Source: Deinococcus fonticola (lineage in GTDB: Bacteria > Deinococcota > Deinococci > Deinococcales > Deinococcaceae). From it: 64,000 nucleotides of DNA. The DNA is taken from assembly GCF_004634215.1 (NCBI RefSeq), contig NZ_SMMH01000006.1:1-64000 (forward strand), written 5' to 3'. The notes under the pieces are model-generated. The model saw only the letters and a list, made by a program, of their open reading frames with translations. It made no database searches and was not told the origin of the DNA. This document shows, piece by piece, positions 1-8,690 of the stretch. The translations under genes and the position numbers were made by a program. Every line of letters starts with the position of its first letter. The first letter of the stretch is position 1.

Positions 1-559
<559 letters not shown>

Positions 560-669
560 TTCTTTCGATTTCATCACGGCAACAACTTTGCTTAGTCGCC
601 GTGTGGTTCGCTCTTCTTGCTCTTTCGCTTCTCGGTTGTCATGCGTCTCGCCTCGTTCGAGGCTCAGAA

Positions 670-698
670 ACTATATGCCCTGCTTCGAGATCTGTCAA
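670..698 (-). promoter_or_regulatory. Promoter of the 23S rRNA transcription unit
   Basis: The minus strand carries a perfect -35 TTGACA (698-693), a 17-nt spacer and -10 TATAGT (675-670). Transcription would start near 662, giving a leader of about 100 nt before the 23S 5' end at 559. A 14-bp palindrome with arms GCCTCG/CGAGGC (650-663) lies at the predicted start. This is the strongest sigma-70-type promoter visible in the window. Confidence 0.85.
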
Positions 699-785
699 GC
701 GCTTCCTCTTGATGACCTTTTGAGATATTGACCACCATTAGGTTTAAGCTGTCGTTGACGTGGTTTTCAGTGTTTCAGATGAGGC

Positions 786-833
786 AAAAGGATAGGGCGG
801 TGAAGTCATGCAACTTCACCGCCCTATCCTTTT
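786..833. terminator. Bidirectional rho-independent terminator
   Basis: A perfect 21-bp stem (786-806 with 813-833) encloses the loop CATGCA and is flanked by A4 and T4. It begins 7 bp past the livF stop codon, so it ends the liv operon (minus strand) before the rRNA promoter. Its symmetry allows termination on either strand. Confidence 0.9.
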
Positions 834-839
834 GGTGGA

Positions 840-1550
840 TTACCCGCCGAGATAACTGGCGGAAAGTTCCTCGTTGCGGGCAAGTTCGGCGGCGGGGCCG
901 CTCATCTTGACCTGCCCGGTTTCCAATACGTAGGCCTCGTCGCTGATGGCCAGGCTGGCGCGGGCGTTCTGCTCGACCAGAAGTACCGTGAGCCCCTCGT
1001 CGCGCAGGTGCTTGACCATCAAGAGAATGTCGCGCACGATCAGCGGAGCAAGCCCCAGACTGGGTTCGTCCAGCAGCAGCAGCTTGGGTTTAGCCATCAG
1101 GGCGCGGCCGATAGCGAGCATCTGCTGCTCCCCGCCCGAGAGCGTACCCGCAAGTTGCGCACGGCGTTCCAGCAGGCGCGGAAAGCGGCGGTAGACATCC
1201 GCCAGATCCGCTTTCCAGGGTTTGCTGCGGCGGCTGTAGGCGCCGAGCATCAGGTTGTCGGCCACCGTCATGCTGGCGAACAGGTCGCGGCGTTCCGGCA
1301 CCAGGCAGATACCCTGTTGCACGCGGGTTTCCAGGCTCATGTTCTGGATGTCGTGGCCGCCATACCGGAGCTGCCCCTGCGAAGGCAGCACGCCCATGAT
1401 CGAGTTCATGAGGGTGGTTTTGCCCGCGCCATTCGCGCCGATCACGCTGACGATGTGGCCCTGCGGTACGGTGATGCTGACGCCGCTGAGGGCTTCCACC
1501 CGCCCGTAACGGGTGTGCAGGTCAACGACTTCAAGCAGGTTGGGGGTCAT
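840..1550 (-). CDS. livF: Branched-chain amino acid ABC transporter, ATP-binding protein LivF
   Basis: This 236-residue protein is one of the two cytoplasmic ATPases that power uptake of leucine, isoleucine and valine. It shows Walker A GANGAGKT (38-45), signature LSGGEQQ (137-143) and Walker B LLLLDEP (157-163). The VPERRDLF and GLAPLIV stretches are typical of LivF rather than LivG. Its start overlaps the stop of the upstream livM-livG fusion by an ATGA, which implies translational coupling. It is the last gene of the operon and is followed by a strong terminator. The substrate is inferred from the family; other amides or amino acids are possible. Confidence 0.93.
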   Translation of the reverse strand: MTPNLLEVVDLHTRYGRVEALSGVSITVPQGHIVSVIGANGAGKTTLMNSIMGVLPSQGQLRYGGHDIQNMSLETRVQQGICLVPERRDLFASMTVADNLMLGAYSRRSKPWKADLADVYRRFPRLLERRAQLAGTLSGGEQQMLAIGRALMAKPKLLLLDEPSLGLAPLIVRDILLMVKHLRDEGLTVLLVEQNARASLAISDEAYVLETGQVKMSGPAAELARNEELSASYLGG

Positions 1551-3376
1551 GCGGCGCCCCCTGCAACAGCACTGTCCTCGGTCATGTCGACCCCCAGGTA
1601 CGCTTCGCGCACGTCCTTGTTCTGGCGAATTTCGGCAGGGGTGCCTTCCGCGAGTTTCTGGCCGTAATTCATCACGACCAGGCGATCCACGAGGTTCATG
1701 ACCAGATCCATGTCGTGTTCGACGATCAATATGGTCACGCCCTCGTCCCGCAAACGTTTCAGCAGGGCGGACAGTTCCTGCTTCTCGCCGTAGCGCAGGC
1801 CGGCGGCGGGTTCATCCAGCAGCAGCAGCGTGGGGTCAGCGACCAGGGCGCGGGCCACCTCCAGAATGCGCTGCTGACCCAGCGCCAGGTTCCCAGCCAG
1901 TTCGAACGCCTGATCGCCCAGCCCCACACGCTCCAGTTGCTTCAGGGCCTCGTGTTGTAGGGCCGCTTCCTCAGCCCGTTCCAGGTGCAGCATGCTCTGG
2001 AACAACCCGGCTTTGGCGCGGGCGTAGCCGCCCATCATGGTGTTTTCCAGCAGGGTCAGATCCGGCAGCAGGTGAACGTGCTGGAAGGTGCGGGCCATCC
2101 CCAGGCGGTGAATGGTGCCGGCATCGGCCTGCCCGATCTCCTTGCCGCCAAAGGTAATTTGCCCGGAAGTGGCGGGGTTCACGCCGGTTACCAGGTTGAA
2201 CATGGTGCTCTTGCCCGCACCGTTCGGCCCGATCAGGCCCAGGATTTCTCCGGCGTGCAGATCGAAGGACACGTCGTTCACCGCCTTCAGGCCACCGAAC
2301 TGCTTCAGAGCGTTGCGGACGCTGAGCAAAGGCGTGCCGGGCGCGGGTTTGGGGCGTTCGGGCAGGTGCGAGTCCTGCGGAAGAATACGAATGCGGTCTT
2401 GCGGCAGAAACCGCTCGATCAGCGGCCACAGCCCACGACGCGCAAATTGCAGGGTCAGGATCACGAGGATGCCGAAGACGATGGTCTCGAAGTTCCCCTG
2501 CGCCTTCAGCAGTTTCGGCAGCCAGTCCTGCAACCACTCGCGGAGCTGCGTGATGAGGGTTGCGCCGAAGATGCCGCCCAGAATGTAGTTGATGCCGCCC
2601 ACCACCGCCATGAACAGGTAATTGATGCCCTCGGACACGCTGAAGGGCGTGGGGTTCACGAAACGCTGACTGTGCGCGTACAACCACCCGGCCAGCGAGG
2701 CGAACACGGCCGATACCACGAACACCTCGACTTTCATACGGAAGTTGTTCACGCCGAACGCTTCAGCGACGACGGGGCCGCCGCGCAGGGCCCGCATGGC
2801 GCGGCCCACCCGGCTTTGCAACAGGAAGGCGGTCAGGGTCATCACGATGGCCAGGAAAAACAGGGTCAGGTAAGCGTACTGGCGCGGCGACGTGAGCGGA
2901 GTCCCGAAAATGGAGATGGGCGGGATGTCCGTGATCCCGGTAAATCCGCCCAGCGCGGGCGTGTTCCCGAAAATGTAAAAGAGACTCATGCCCCAGGCAA
3001 TCGTGGCGAGCGGCAGGTAATGCCCCGACATGCGCAGGGTGACGAGGCCCAGCGTCCAGGCGACGAGCGCCGTGGCGAGCAGCCCCACCGGCAGACCGAT
3101 CCAGGGGCTCAGGCCGTATTTGGTGCTGATCAGCGCGGTGGCGTAAGCGCCCACACCCATGAAGGCCGCGTGCCCGAACGAGGTCAGGCCGATCACGCCG
3201 GTGAGCAGCACCAACCCGATGGCGACTATGGCGAAGATCATGATGTTGGTCATCACCGTGACTTTGAAAAGAGGCAGGATCAGCGGCAGCACCAGTGCCA
3301 GGACGAACAGGCCGGCGCCCAGCATGACGCGCGGGGTAAACCGCGGCGGGTTGGAGGAAACAGCGCGGCTGATCAT
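1547..3376 (-). CDS. Branched-chain amino acid ABC transporter, fused permease LivM and ATP-binding protein LivG
   Basis: This single protein of about 609 residues joins two usually separate subunits. The first 320 residues are a multi-pass LivM-type permease containing the [16 protein letters not shown] motif. A proline-rich linker (about 325-350) leads to a LivG-type ATPase with Walker [10 protein letters not shown] near residue 383, [10 protein letters not shown] in place of the usual signature, and [12 protein letters not shown] chose the ATG at 3376 because AGGAAGG precedes it; an ATG at 3430 is in frame, overlaps the end of livH, and has its GGAGG directly against the start. Such LivM-LivG fusions are known. 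A stoichiometric 1:1 permease:ATPase arrangement follows from the fusion. Confidence 0.92.
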   Translation of the reverse strand: MISRAVSSNPPRFTPRVMLGAGLFVLALVLPLILPLFKVTVMTNIMIFAIVAIGLVLLTGVIGLTSFGHAAFMGVGAYATALISTKYGLSPWIGLPVGLLATALVAWTLGLVTLRMSGHYLPLATIAWGMSLFYIFGNTPALGGFTGITDIPPISIFGTPLTSPRQYAYLTLFFLAIVMTLTAFLLQSRVGRAMRALRGGPVVAEAFGVNNFRMKVEVFVVSAVFASLAGWLYAHSQRFVNPTPFSVSEGINYLFMAVVGGINYILGGIFGATLITQLREWLQDWLPKLLKAQGNFETIVFGILVILTLQFARRGLWPLIERFLPQDRIRILPQDSHLPERPKPAPGTPLLSVRNALKQFGGLKAVNDVSFDLHAGEILGLIGPNGAGKSTMFNLVTGVNPATSGQITFGGKEIGQADAGTIHRLGMARTFQHVHLLPDLTLLENTMMGGYARAKAGLFQSMLHLERAEEAALQHEALKQLERVGLGDQAFELAGNLALGQQRILEVARALVADPTLLLLDEPAAGLRYGEKQELSALLKRLRDEGVTILIVEHDMDLVMNLVDRLVVMNYGQKLAEGTPAEIRQNKDVREAYLGVDMTEDSAVAGGAA

Positions 3377-3419
3377 GCGGCCCCGCCTTCCTTTCCACTC
3401 GCATCCATCGGGATTTTTT

Positions 3420-4490
3420 TCATTCTTCATCCTCCGGGATGTGCTTGGTCATCAGGGAACGCCACAGCAGCACAGGCAGGATCAGCGTGAACACGATCAC
3501 TTCCTTCCAGGCGGAATAACTGAAACTGGCGAAACTCTCGATGAGTCCCACCAGGATCGCGCCGCCGGCGGCCAGCGGAAAGCTGACCAGTCCGCCGATG
3601 ATGGCGCCGATGAAGCCTTTCAGGCCGATCAGGAAGCCGCTGTCGTACCCCAGGGCCACGCTTGGCCCGATCAGCATGCCGCCCATCCCGGCGATGATGG
3701 CGGCCAGCAGGAAGGTCAGGGAGCCAGCGGCGGTGGGGCTGATACCGACGATGCGGGCGCCCAGGCGATTCACGGCGGTGGCCCGCAGGGCTTTTCCGGC
3801 CATGGTGCGCTCGAAGAAGGCCGCGAGGCCCAGCATCAGCAGGGCGGACGCCAGGATGACCAGCAGGCTCTGCTGCGTCAGCGTGACCTGCCCCAGTTTC
3901 AGGTCGCCGGGCAGGAAGGGCGGGGTACGCGAACCTTCCGGGCCGAAGAAGGCCAGTGCCAGCCCCGTGAGCACCATGTGCAGCGCAACCGAGGCGATCA
4001 GCAGCACCAGCACCGTGGCGTTCTGAAGCGGCTGGTACACCACGCGGTACAGCAGCGGCCCCAGCGGAGCAATAAGCAGCATGGTCAGCAGCGTGTCCAT
4101 CCACAGCGGCAGGTTCAGGGGGGCCACGGCGCGGATCAGGAACCACAGCGCTCCGCCGGCCAGAGCGGCGCTGCCCAGCGTGGTCAGGGCCTGGGTGCTG
4201 CGTCCGGAGCGGATGAGGCTAAAGGCCTGCATCACGGCGGCCAGCGCCAGCAGGAACAGCACCAGGTTCAGGGTGCCGGGGGTTTTGGCGGCTTGCAGGG
4301 CGGCCAGCGTCAGCGTGCCGAACACCACGAACTCCCCGATGGGAATGAAAATGACGCGCGTAACACTGAAGACCAGCACCAGCGCCAGCGCCAGCAGCGC
4401 GTATACCGCGCCGTTCGTCAGGCCGTCGGCCGCCAGCACCGGGAAGATGGACGGATCAAAAATCTGTTTCAGGTCGTTCAGGAACTGCAT
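3420..4490 (-). CDS. livH: Branched-chain amino acid ABC transporter permease LivH
   Basis: This 356-residue integral membrane protein has many hydrophobic helices and the LivH-like stretch [18 protein letters not shown] near the N terminus. It would pair with the LivM half of the downstream fusion to form the translocation pore. It is the first gene of the livH-livMG-livF operon. An extra hydrophobic stretch (about residues 70-125) makes it longer than the usual 290-300 residues. No periplasmic binding-protein gene (livK) lies next to it, so that component must be encoded elsewhere. Confidence 0.9.
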   Translation of the reverse strand: MQFLNDLKQIFDPSIFPVLAADGLTNGAVYALLALALVLVFSVTRVIFIPIGEFVVFGTLTLAALQAAKTPGTLNLVLFLLALAAVMQAFSLIRSGRSTQALTTLGSAALAGGALWFLIRAVAPLNLPLWMDTLLTMLLIAPLGPLLYRVVYQPLQNATVLVLLIASVALHMVLTGLALAFFGPEGSRTPPFLPGDLKLGQVTLTQQSLLVILASALLMLGLAAFFERTMAGKALRATAVNRLGARIVGISPTAAGSLTFLLAAIIAGMGGMLIGPSVALGYDSGFLIGLKGFIGAIIGGLVSFPLAAGGAILVGLIESFASFSYSAWKEVIVFTLILPVLLWRSLMTKHIPEDEE

Positions 4491-4857
4491 TTCCTCTCCT
4501 TAGGGCGCGGGGTGGTCAGGGCCTTCCTGAATCCGGCCAACCGGTTCACTGGCTGCATGGGCGGTCTCCTTTTTTTGGAACAAACGTTCGTTTGGTGTGT
4601 ATGGTCACGTTTATAGCGCCTGGGTCTGTGCCGCACTTGAGGCCTGTCTGTTCGTTTATAAGGAACAGGATAACGTGAAAAAAGACCTGCTATAAAGGCG
4701 CCTCCCCGCCGCCAGCCGTCGTTTGAGGCCGCCTGCCCCGACAGGCCAAAGCCGACCCTGCAAAGATGCCCACTCCACTACCCCGATAGGCGCAGGGGCG
4801 CAGCAAAGGTGAGCGACGGCTATTCGTTTCGCCGCACCGGCTGCGCTGAAATGTGGA
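4491..4857. promoter_or_regulatory. Divergent promoter region between livH and the EEP-family gene, with TetR-like operator
   Basis: No gene is visible in these 367 bp. For livH (minus) a -10 TATAAA lies at 4615-4610. Just downstream is the palindrome CAAACG-TT-CGTTTG (4581-4594), placed to block transcription. The half-site GTTCGTTT occurs again at 4650-4657, inside an inverted repeat CTGTTC(N9)GAACAG. The size and sequence resemble TetR-family operators (inference). For the plus-strand gene at 4858, an extended -10 TGCTATAAA lies at 4688-4696. Confidence 0.5.
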
Positions 4858-5805
4858 ATGCTACGGGGCGTGCCGCTGCGTCGCCTGCCCTCGAACCTCG
4901 CGCTGGCTTACCTGGCTTTCGTGCTGCTGGTGTGGGTGCTGGGCGAGTTCGTGGGCGAGCGAACCGTGCCGACCCTGCTGCTGGCCTACGCCCCACCGCT
5001 GTTGTGGCTGCTGCCCGCCCCGCTGGTGTGGCTGTGGGTGCTGGTGCGCCGCCGCAAGGTGGGGTGGGCGCTGCTGGCGACGCTGCTGGCCGCCTGGGGT
5101 GCCGGCTTGTTTCACTGGCGGGCGCAGTCGGCTGGAAATTTGAAGGTTCTGACTTACAACGTGGCCCGCGGCACGAGGACCAACCCGGACACCCTGGCGC
5201 TGGCGCTGCGCCAGATCGGGGCCGACATCATCCTGCTTCAGGAAGCCAATTTTTACGACCCGAATTTCGTGACCAGGCTGGCCGCCGACCTGCCGGAATA
5301 CAGCCTGTCGAGCGCCGCGGAAGTCAGTACCCTGACGCGCTTGCCAGTAATAAAGACCCAGACCTTCGACCTGCCGCAAAACCGGCGTGAAGTGTTGGTG
5401 ACCCACCTGAAATGGCAGGACAAACCGCTGACCATCGTGAACGCGCACCTGGGTACGGTCATGCTCTCGCCGGTGTTGCAGGGAGACCTTCAGCGCGTGC
5501 GGCGAACCCGCGACGCCCGCACGGAGCAGGTGGGGGTGCTGCGCTCTATCGCCCTACAGGTGGACGGCGCGGTGCTGCTGGGAGGCGACCTCAACACGCC
5601 GCCCCGGGGCGTGATCTACCGGCGCTTGCGGGACATTTTCGGGCGTGACGCGCACGACGCGGCGGGGCGCGGGCCGGGCTGGACATTCCCCAGCCTGAAA
5701 TTACGCATCGACCACCAGTTCACGCGCGACTTGCAACCGGTGCGGGCAACGGTGTTGCCAGGTGTGGGCAGCGACCACCTGCCGCTGCTGGTCGAGTACA
5801 GGTAA
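4858..5805 (+). CDS. Membrane-anchored endonuclease/exonuclease/phosphatase (EEP) family protein
   Basis: The first 85 residues of this 315-residue protein form two or three hydrophobic helices, which would anchor a catalytic domain outside or at the membrane. The domain carries the EEP (DNase I/sphingomyelinase fold) motifs in order: LTYNVARGT (N101), LLQEANF (E129), NAHLG (H197), GGDLNT (D244, N246), RIDHQF (D285) and GSDHLPL (D306, H307). All metal-binding and catalytic residues look intact. Membrane-tethered EEP proteins of this layout are common, but the natural substrate (nucleic acid, phospholipid or inositol phosphate) cannot be read from sequence. The start is the ATG nearest the hydrophobic segment; the Shine-Dalgarno match is weak. 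Confidence 0.85.
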   Translation: MLRGVPLRRLPSNLALAYLAFVLLVWVLGEFVGERTVPTLLLAYAPPLLWLLPAPLVWLWVLVRRRKVGWALLATLLAAWGAGLFHWRAQSAGNLKVLTYNVARGTRTNPDTLALALRQIGADIILLQEANFYDPNFVTRLAADLPEYSLSSAAEVSTLTRLPVIKTQTFDLPQNRREVLVTHLKWQDKPLTIVNAHLGTVMLSPVLQGDLQRVRRTRDARTEQVGVLRSIALQVDGAVLLGGDLNTPPRGVIYRRLRDIFGRDAHDAAGRGPGWTFPSLKLRIDHQFTRDLQPVRATVLPGVGSDHLPLLVEYR

Positions 5806-5889
5806 CCCGGCTTAAAAGAAGAGAATAGGAAGCCATTCTGTTCTGCTGTTCTCACCTTCGCCGGGGAAAGGGCACAAGATTCTGCCTCT

Positions 5890-6159
5890 TCAACGGAGCG
5901 TCAGGGCCTGAATCATGCCGTAGGCGATCAGGGCCGCCAGCAGCAAACCCGCCCCCACGAACCACGCCGGGGCTTTGCCACCGTTGAGGCTGTTTGCGGC
6001 ATTCCAGGCCAGGCGCAGGTTGACCAGCGACATGACCAGCAAAAAGGCGTCCAGCGCGTCCACTGCGCGGCCCGGCGCAACCTGCATCGGGAAGCCCACC
6101 AGCAACGTCAGACCCGCCAGCAGAAAGGCGATCAGCAGTTGCACGGCGTCACTGGACAT
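5890..6159 (-). CDS. Small integral membrane protein of unknown function
   Basis: This 89-residue protein starts MSSDAVQLLIAFLLAGLTLL and contains three hydrophobic segments (about 5-25, 33-55 and 68-86) separated by short polar loops. I do not recognise a family. The ATG at 6159 places the first helix directly at the N terminus; an upstream in-frame ATG at 6189 would add ten polar residues. It is transcribed towards the convergent EEP gene and stands alone. Confidence 0.6.
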   Translation of the reverse strand: MSSDAVQLLIAFLLAGLTLLVGFPMQVAPGRAVDALDAFLLVMSLVNLRLAWNAANSLNGGKAPAWFVGAGLLLAALIAYGMIQALTLR

Positions 6160-6328
6160 GCGGGCATTATGCCAAGCGCGGCCCACCACCTGCCCGCAGT
6201 CTTCAGAGCAGTTCTCCGAATTATGCGCTCTAGGAAGGGCCCCCCAGAGCGCCCCATTCTTCGTTCTGCTCGTCTTAATTCACTCGCGCTGCTCGGACAA
6301 AAATCATGGCGTTCTTTTGTCAAATGTT

Positions 6329-6823
6329 CTAACCGAGTTCGTGGTACTGACCCCGGAAGTACACAAGCGGGTCGTCGTCGGTGAAGCGCGTGTACTCGAT
6401 CAAGCCGGTAAACAGGGTGTGGTCGCTGAAGGTCAGGGCCTGATCCTTGCGGCACACGATCTGCGCGATGGTGCCGCCCAGCAGCGGCAGGCCCTCATGC
6501 TCGAACCAGGCCAGGGGCAGGGCCGGATCAGGTTTTCCGGCAAAGTGTTCACTGAGCTTTTTTTGCGTGCTGCTCAGGACGTTCAGGCCGAAATGGGTGA
6601 CCTCGGGCCGGGAGAGCAGCGCGTGCATTTTCCGGTCGTGCCTGACAGCGACCCCCAGCGTGGGCGGCTCGTGACTGAGGCCAATCACGGCGCTGGCCGT
6701 CATGCCGCGGTGCCCACCATCGTGCGTGGCGGTCAGGATGCACACCCCGCTGCTCAGGCGGCCCAGGGTCTGCCACAGTTCGTCCCGGGTAATGGCGTCA
6801 TGGGGAAGGGAGGGGGGGCTCAT
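6329..6823 (-). CDS. Flavin reductase domain protein
   Basis: This 164-residue protein matches the flavin reductase-like (FMN-binding split-barrel) family. It opens with the typical LWQTLGRLSSGVCILTA block, followed by GMTASAVIGLSHEPPTLGVAV (FMN phosphate-binding region) and FGLNVLSS, and ends with PLVYFRGQYHEL. Such enzymes reduce FMN or FAD with NAD(P)H, often to supply a monooxygenase, or act as flavin-dependent oxidoreductases themselves. No monooxygenase lies nearby, so the partner is unknown. A 7-bp hairpin (6225-6252) lies about 80 bp past the stop but has no T tract. Confidence 0.88.
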   Translation of the reverse strand: MSPPSLPHDAITRDELWQTLGRLSSGVCILTATHDGGHRGMTASAVIGLSHEPPTLGVAVRHDRKMHALLSRPEVTHFGLNVLSSTQKKLSEHFAGKPDPALPLAWFEHEGLPLLGGTIAQIVCRKDQALTFSDHTLFTGLIEYTRFTDDDPLVYFRGQYHELG

Positions 6824-6856
6824 GCCCGCAGTGTAGCGGCAGCGTTACCGGCCGCA

Positions 6857-8599
6857 TCACCGGCGGGGCGGGGTCGGCACGTTGGGAGTCTGCGCCGGGC
6901 TGGCCGATCCTGGGGCGCTAGGCCGACCCGAGGTTGCGGCGGGCTGTGTGTCGCGCAGAAGCAGGTTGGGCAGGCGCCTCAGGCCACTTTCCGGCACCGT
7001 GTCAGTCCAGCGGCGGTCACCTATGCGCACCTCGGTTCTGCCGGCCGGCAGGGTCAGGAAGCCGTAGTAGCCGTTGCCGTCCGTGAGGCCCTGCGCGACC
7101 ACCTGGCCGTTCTGCCACACTTCCACGCTGCGCCCGCCCGGCCAGGGAACACCCACCACGCGCCCCATCAGGCCACGGGCCAGCGGGGGTGCCTCCTGCC
7201 AGCGGGTGGTGCCGCTCAGCACACCGCCCGGAGCCGTCAGCAGCTTCATGACCGAGGTCAGGCCCTGCGGCTGGGACTGCGTGTTGTTGTAGGTGGCCAG
7301 GGTCGGCACGCGGTACGAATACCCCACCCACCCCAGGCCCGCCGCCACACTGCGGTTGGCCTGCGAGGCGGTGACCTCGGGGCTGTTCAGGTACAGCGCC
7401 GTGCCCACCGCCAGCGGCGTGACCTGCCCATCGGCGCGGGTGCGCACGCTGCTGGCAAAGGAATTCCAGTTGTTGAACCACACGCCCTGATCGGCCACGG
7501 TGTCGCGCTTGTAGTTCATGGGCACGTTCAGGTCGATCAGGCCCTGGTAAATCCAGGTGGGCCAGTCCTGCATCACGTCGGTGTACGGACGCGAGAGGCG
7601 GAAGCTGCCCGGTTCGAGGGGCCGGGGCGCGTTCCCGTAGGTGATGGTGGCGGCCGTCATCCAGGCGCTGGGGCGCACGCTCTTGACCTCCAGCGCGATG
7701 CGGCGCACCAGGGCCGTGACCTGCTCGCGTTTCCACTGCTGCCACTGCGGGTCAGCCGGCAGCGGGCGGCCTTTCGTGCCCGTTTCGGCGTTGAAGCGGG
7801 CCACTGTTTTGGGGTCGTACCCCCAGTCGCCGCCGTCCGGGTAACGGATGCGGTCAAGTTGCACGCCGTCCACATCGTAGTTTTTCACCAGGTTTGCCAC
7901 GGCGGTGGCGGCGTACTCGGCGGCGGCGGGAATACCCGCGTCCAGCCAGCCGTCACTGCCTTCCTGCCAGCTGCCGTCACTGCGGCGGGCCAGCCAGGAG
8001 TCCCTGGAGTTCGGGCCGTTGGTACGCATCACGTGTTTCGGGTTGGTGCTGGGCGAAGCCACATTGGCGATGCCGGTGACACTCGCCCAGGCGATCACGC
8101 GAATGCCTTTCTCGTGGGCCAGGCGCGTCACCAGCGCCAGCGGGTCGAAATTTCTCTCGAAATCCGCGTCGGTAATGGCTGGCAGGCCGCTTTTCAGGCA
8201 CAGGCAGTCCCCGCGCCGAATGGCCTGCACGAACAGCACGTTCACGCCCATCCGGGTGGCGTCTTCCACCACCTGCCTGACCTGCACGCGGTTCTTTAAC
8301 CCCGCGCCGAAGGCGTCCACCCACAGGCCGCGCACCGCCACGGGCGGCACCCCCGGCGCCAACTGGGGGGCCGGCGCCTGAGGAACAGGCGGCAGCGCAG
8401 GTGCAGCAGGCGCAGGCGTGGCAGGAAGCGGGGCAGCGGGTGTGAACCCCGAACCTGCGGGCACCGGAACAGCGGGCAGATTCAGTGGCGGTGGGGCGGG
8501 CAGCGTTTCCGGTTTCGTGGAATCCTGCGCCGCAGCGCCGGGGTTCACGGCGAGAAGCAACGTCAAAATGAAAGCGCGGCGCAAGGAAACACGGGTCAT
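6857..8599 (-). CDS. Secreted glycoside hydrolase-like protein, GHL10/YngK family
   Basis: This 580-residue protein has a signal peptide (RRAFILTLLLAVNPGAAAQ) and a Pro/Ala-rich linker (about 30-95). A GHL10-type (beta/alpha)8 domain follows, beginning VRGLWVDAFGAGLKN. Family features include GVNVLFVQAIRRGD, GIRVIAWASV, NYDVDGVQLDRIRYP and LIDLNVPMNYKRD. The D of VQLDRIR is in the expected active-site region. The last 100 residues look like a beta-sandwich (GYYGFLTLPAGRTEVRIG). Members are predicted to cleave carbohydrates such as peptidoglycan or exopolysaccharide, but the substrate here is unknown. It lies 33 bp from the start of the downstream flavin reductase, so co-transcription is possible. 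Confidence 0.87.
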   Translation of the reverse strand: MTRVSLRRAFILTLLLAVNPGAAAQDSTKPETLPAPPPLNLPAVPVPAGSGFTPAAPLPATPAPAAPALPPVPQAPAPQLAPGVPPVAVRGLWVDAFGAGLKNRVQVRQVVEDATRMGVNVLFVQAIRRGDCLCLKSGLPAITDADFERNFDPLALVTRLAHEKGIRVIAWASVTGIANVASPSTNPKHVMRTNGPNSRDSWLARRSDGSWQEGSDGWLDAGIPAAAEYAATAVANLVKNYDVDGVQLDRIRYPDGGDWGYDPKTVARFNAETGTKGRPLPADPQWQQWKREQVTALVRRIALEVKSVRPSAWMTAATITYGNAPRPLEPGSFRLSRPYTDVMQDWPTWIYQGLIDLNVPMNYKRDTVADQGVWFNNWNSFASSVRTRADGQVTPLAVGTALYLNSPEVTASQANRSVAAGLGWVGYSYRVPTLATYNNTQSQPQGLTSVMKLLTAPGGVLSGTTRWQEAPPLARGLMGRVVGVPWPGGRSVEVWQNGQVVAQGLTDGNGYYGFLTLPAGRTEVRIGDRRWTDTVPESGLRRLPNLLLRDTQPAATSGRPSAPGSASPAQTPNVPTPPRR

Positions 8600-8690
8600 A
8601 GGGTCAGGCGGCAGACTAACCCACCTGATTCACAAACAAATGAAAAACCTGGCGCGACTGGCTTGCCTACTCGTCACAGTCCATTACCGT

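Noticed and set aside
618..625. TGCTCTTT, resembling a boxA antitermination element
   Set aside because: It is on the plus strand, opposite to the direction of rRNA transcription.
1985..4616. Two long plus-strand frames (501 and 485 codons)
   Set aside because: Both are antisense to the liv genes and are rich in Gln, His and Arg without any domain.
5975..8299. 774-codon open frame on the plus strand
   Set aside because: Antisense to the flavin reductase and the GHL10-type hydrolase, which have clear family motifs. No ribosome site and unnatural composition.
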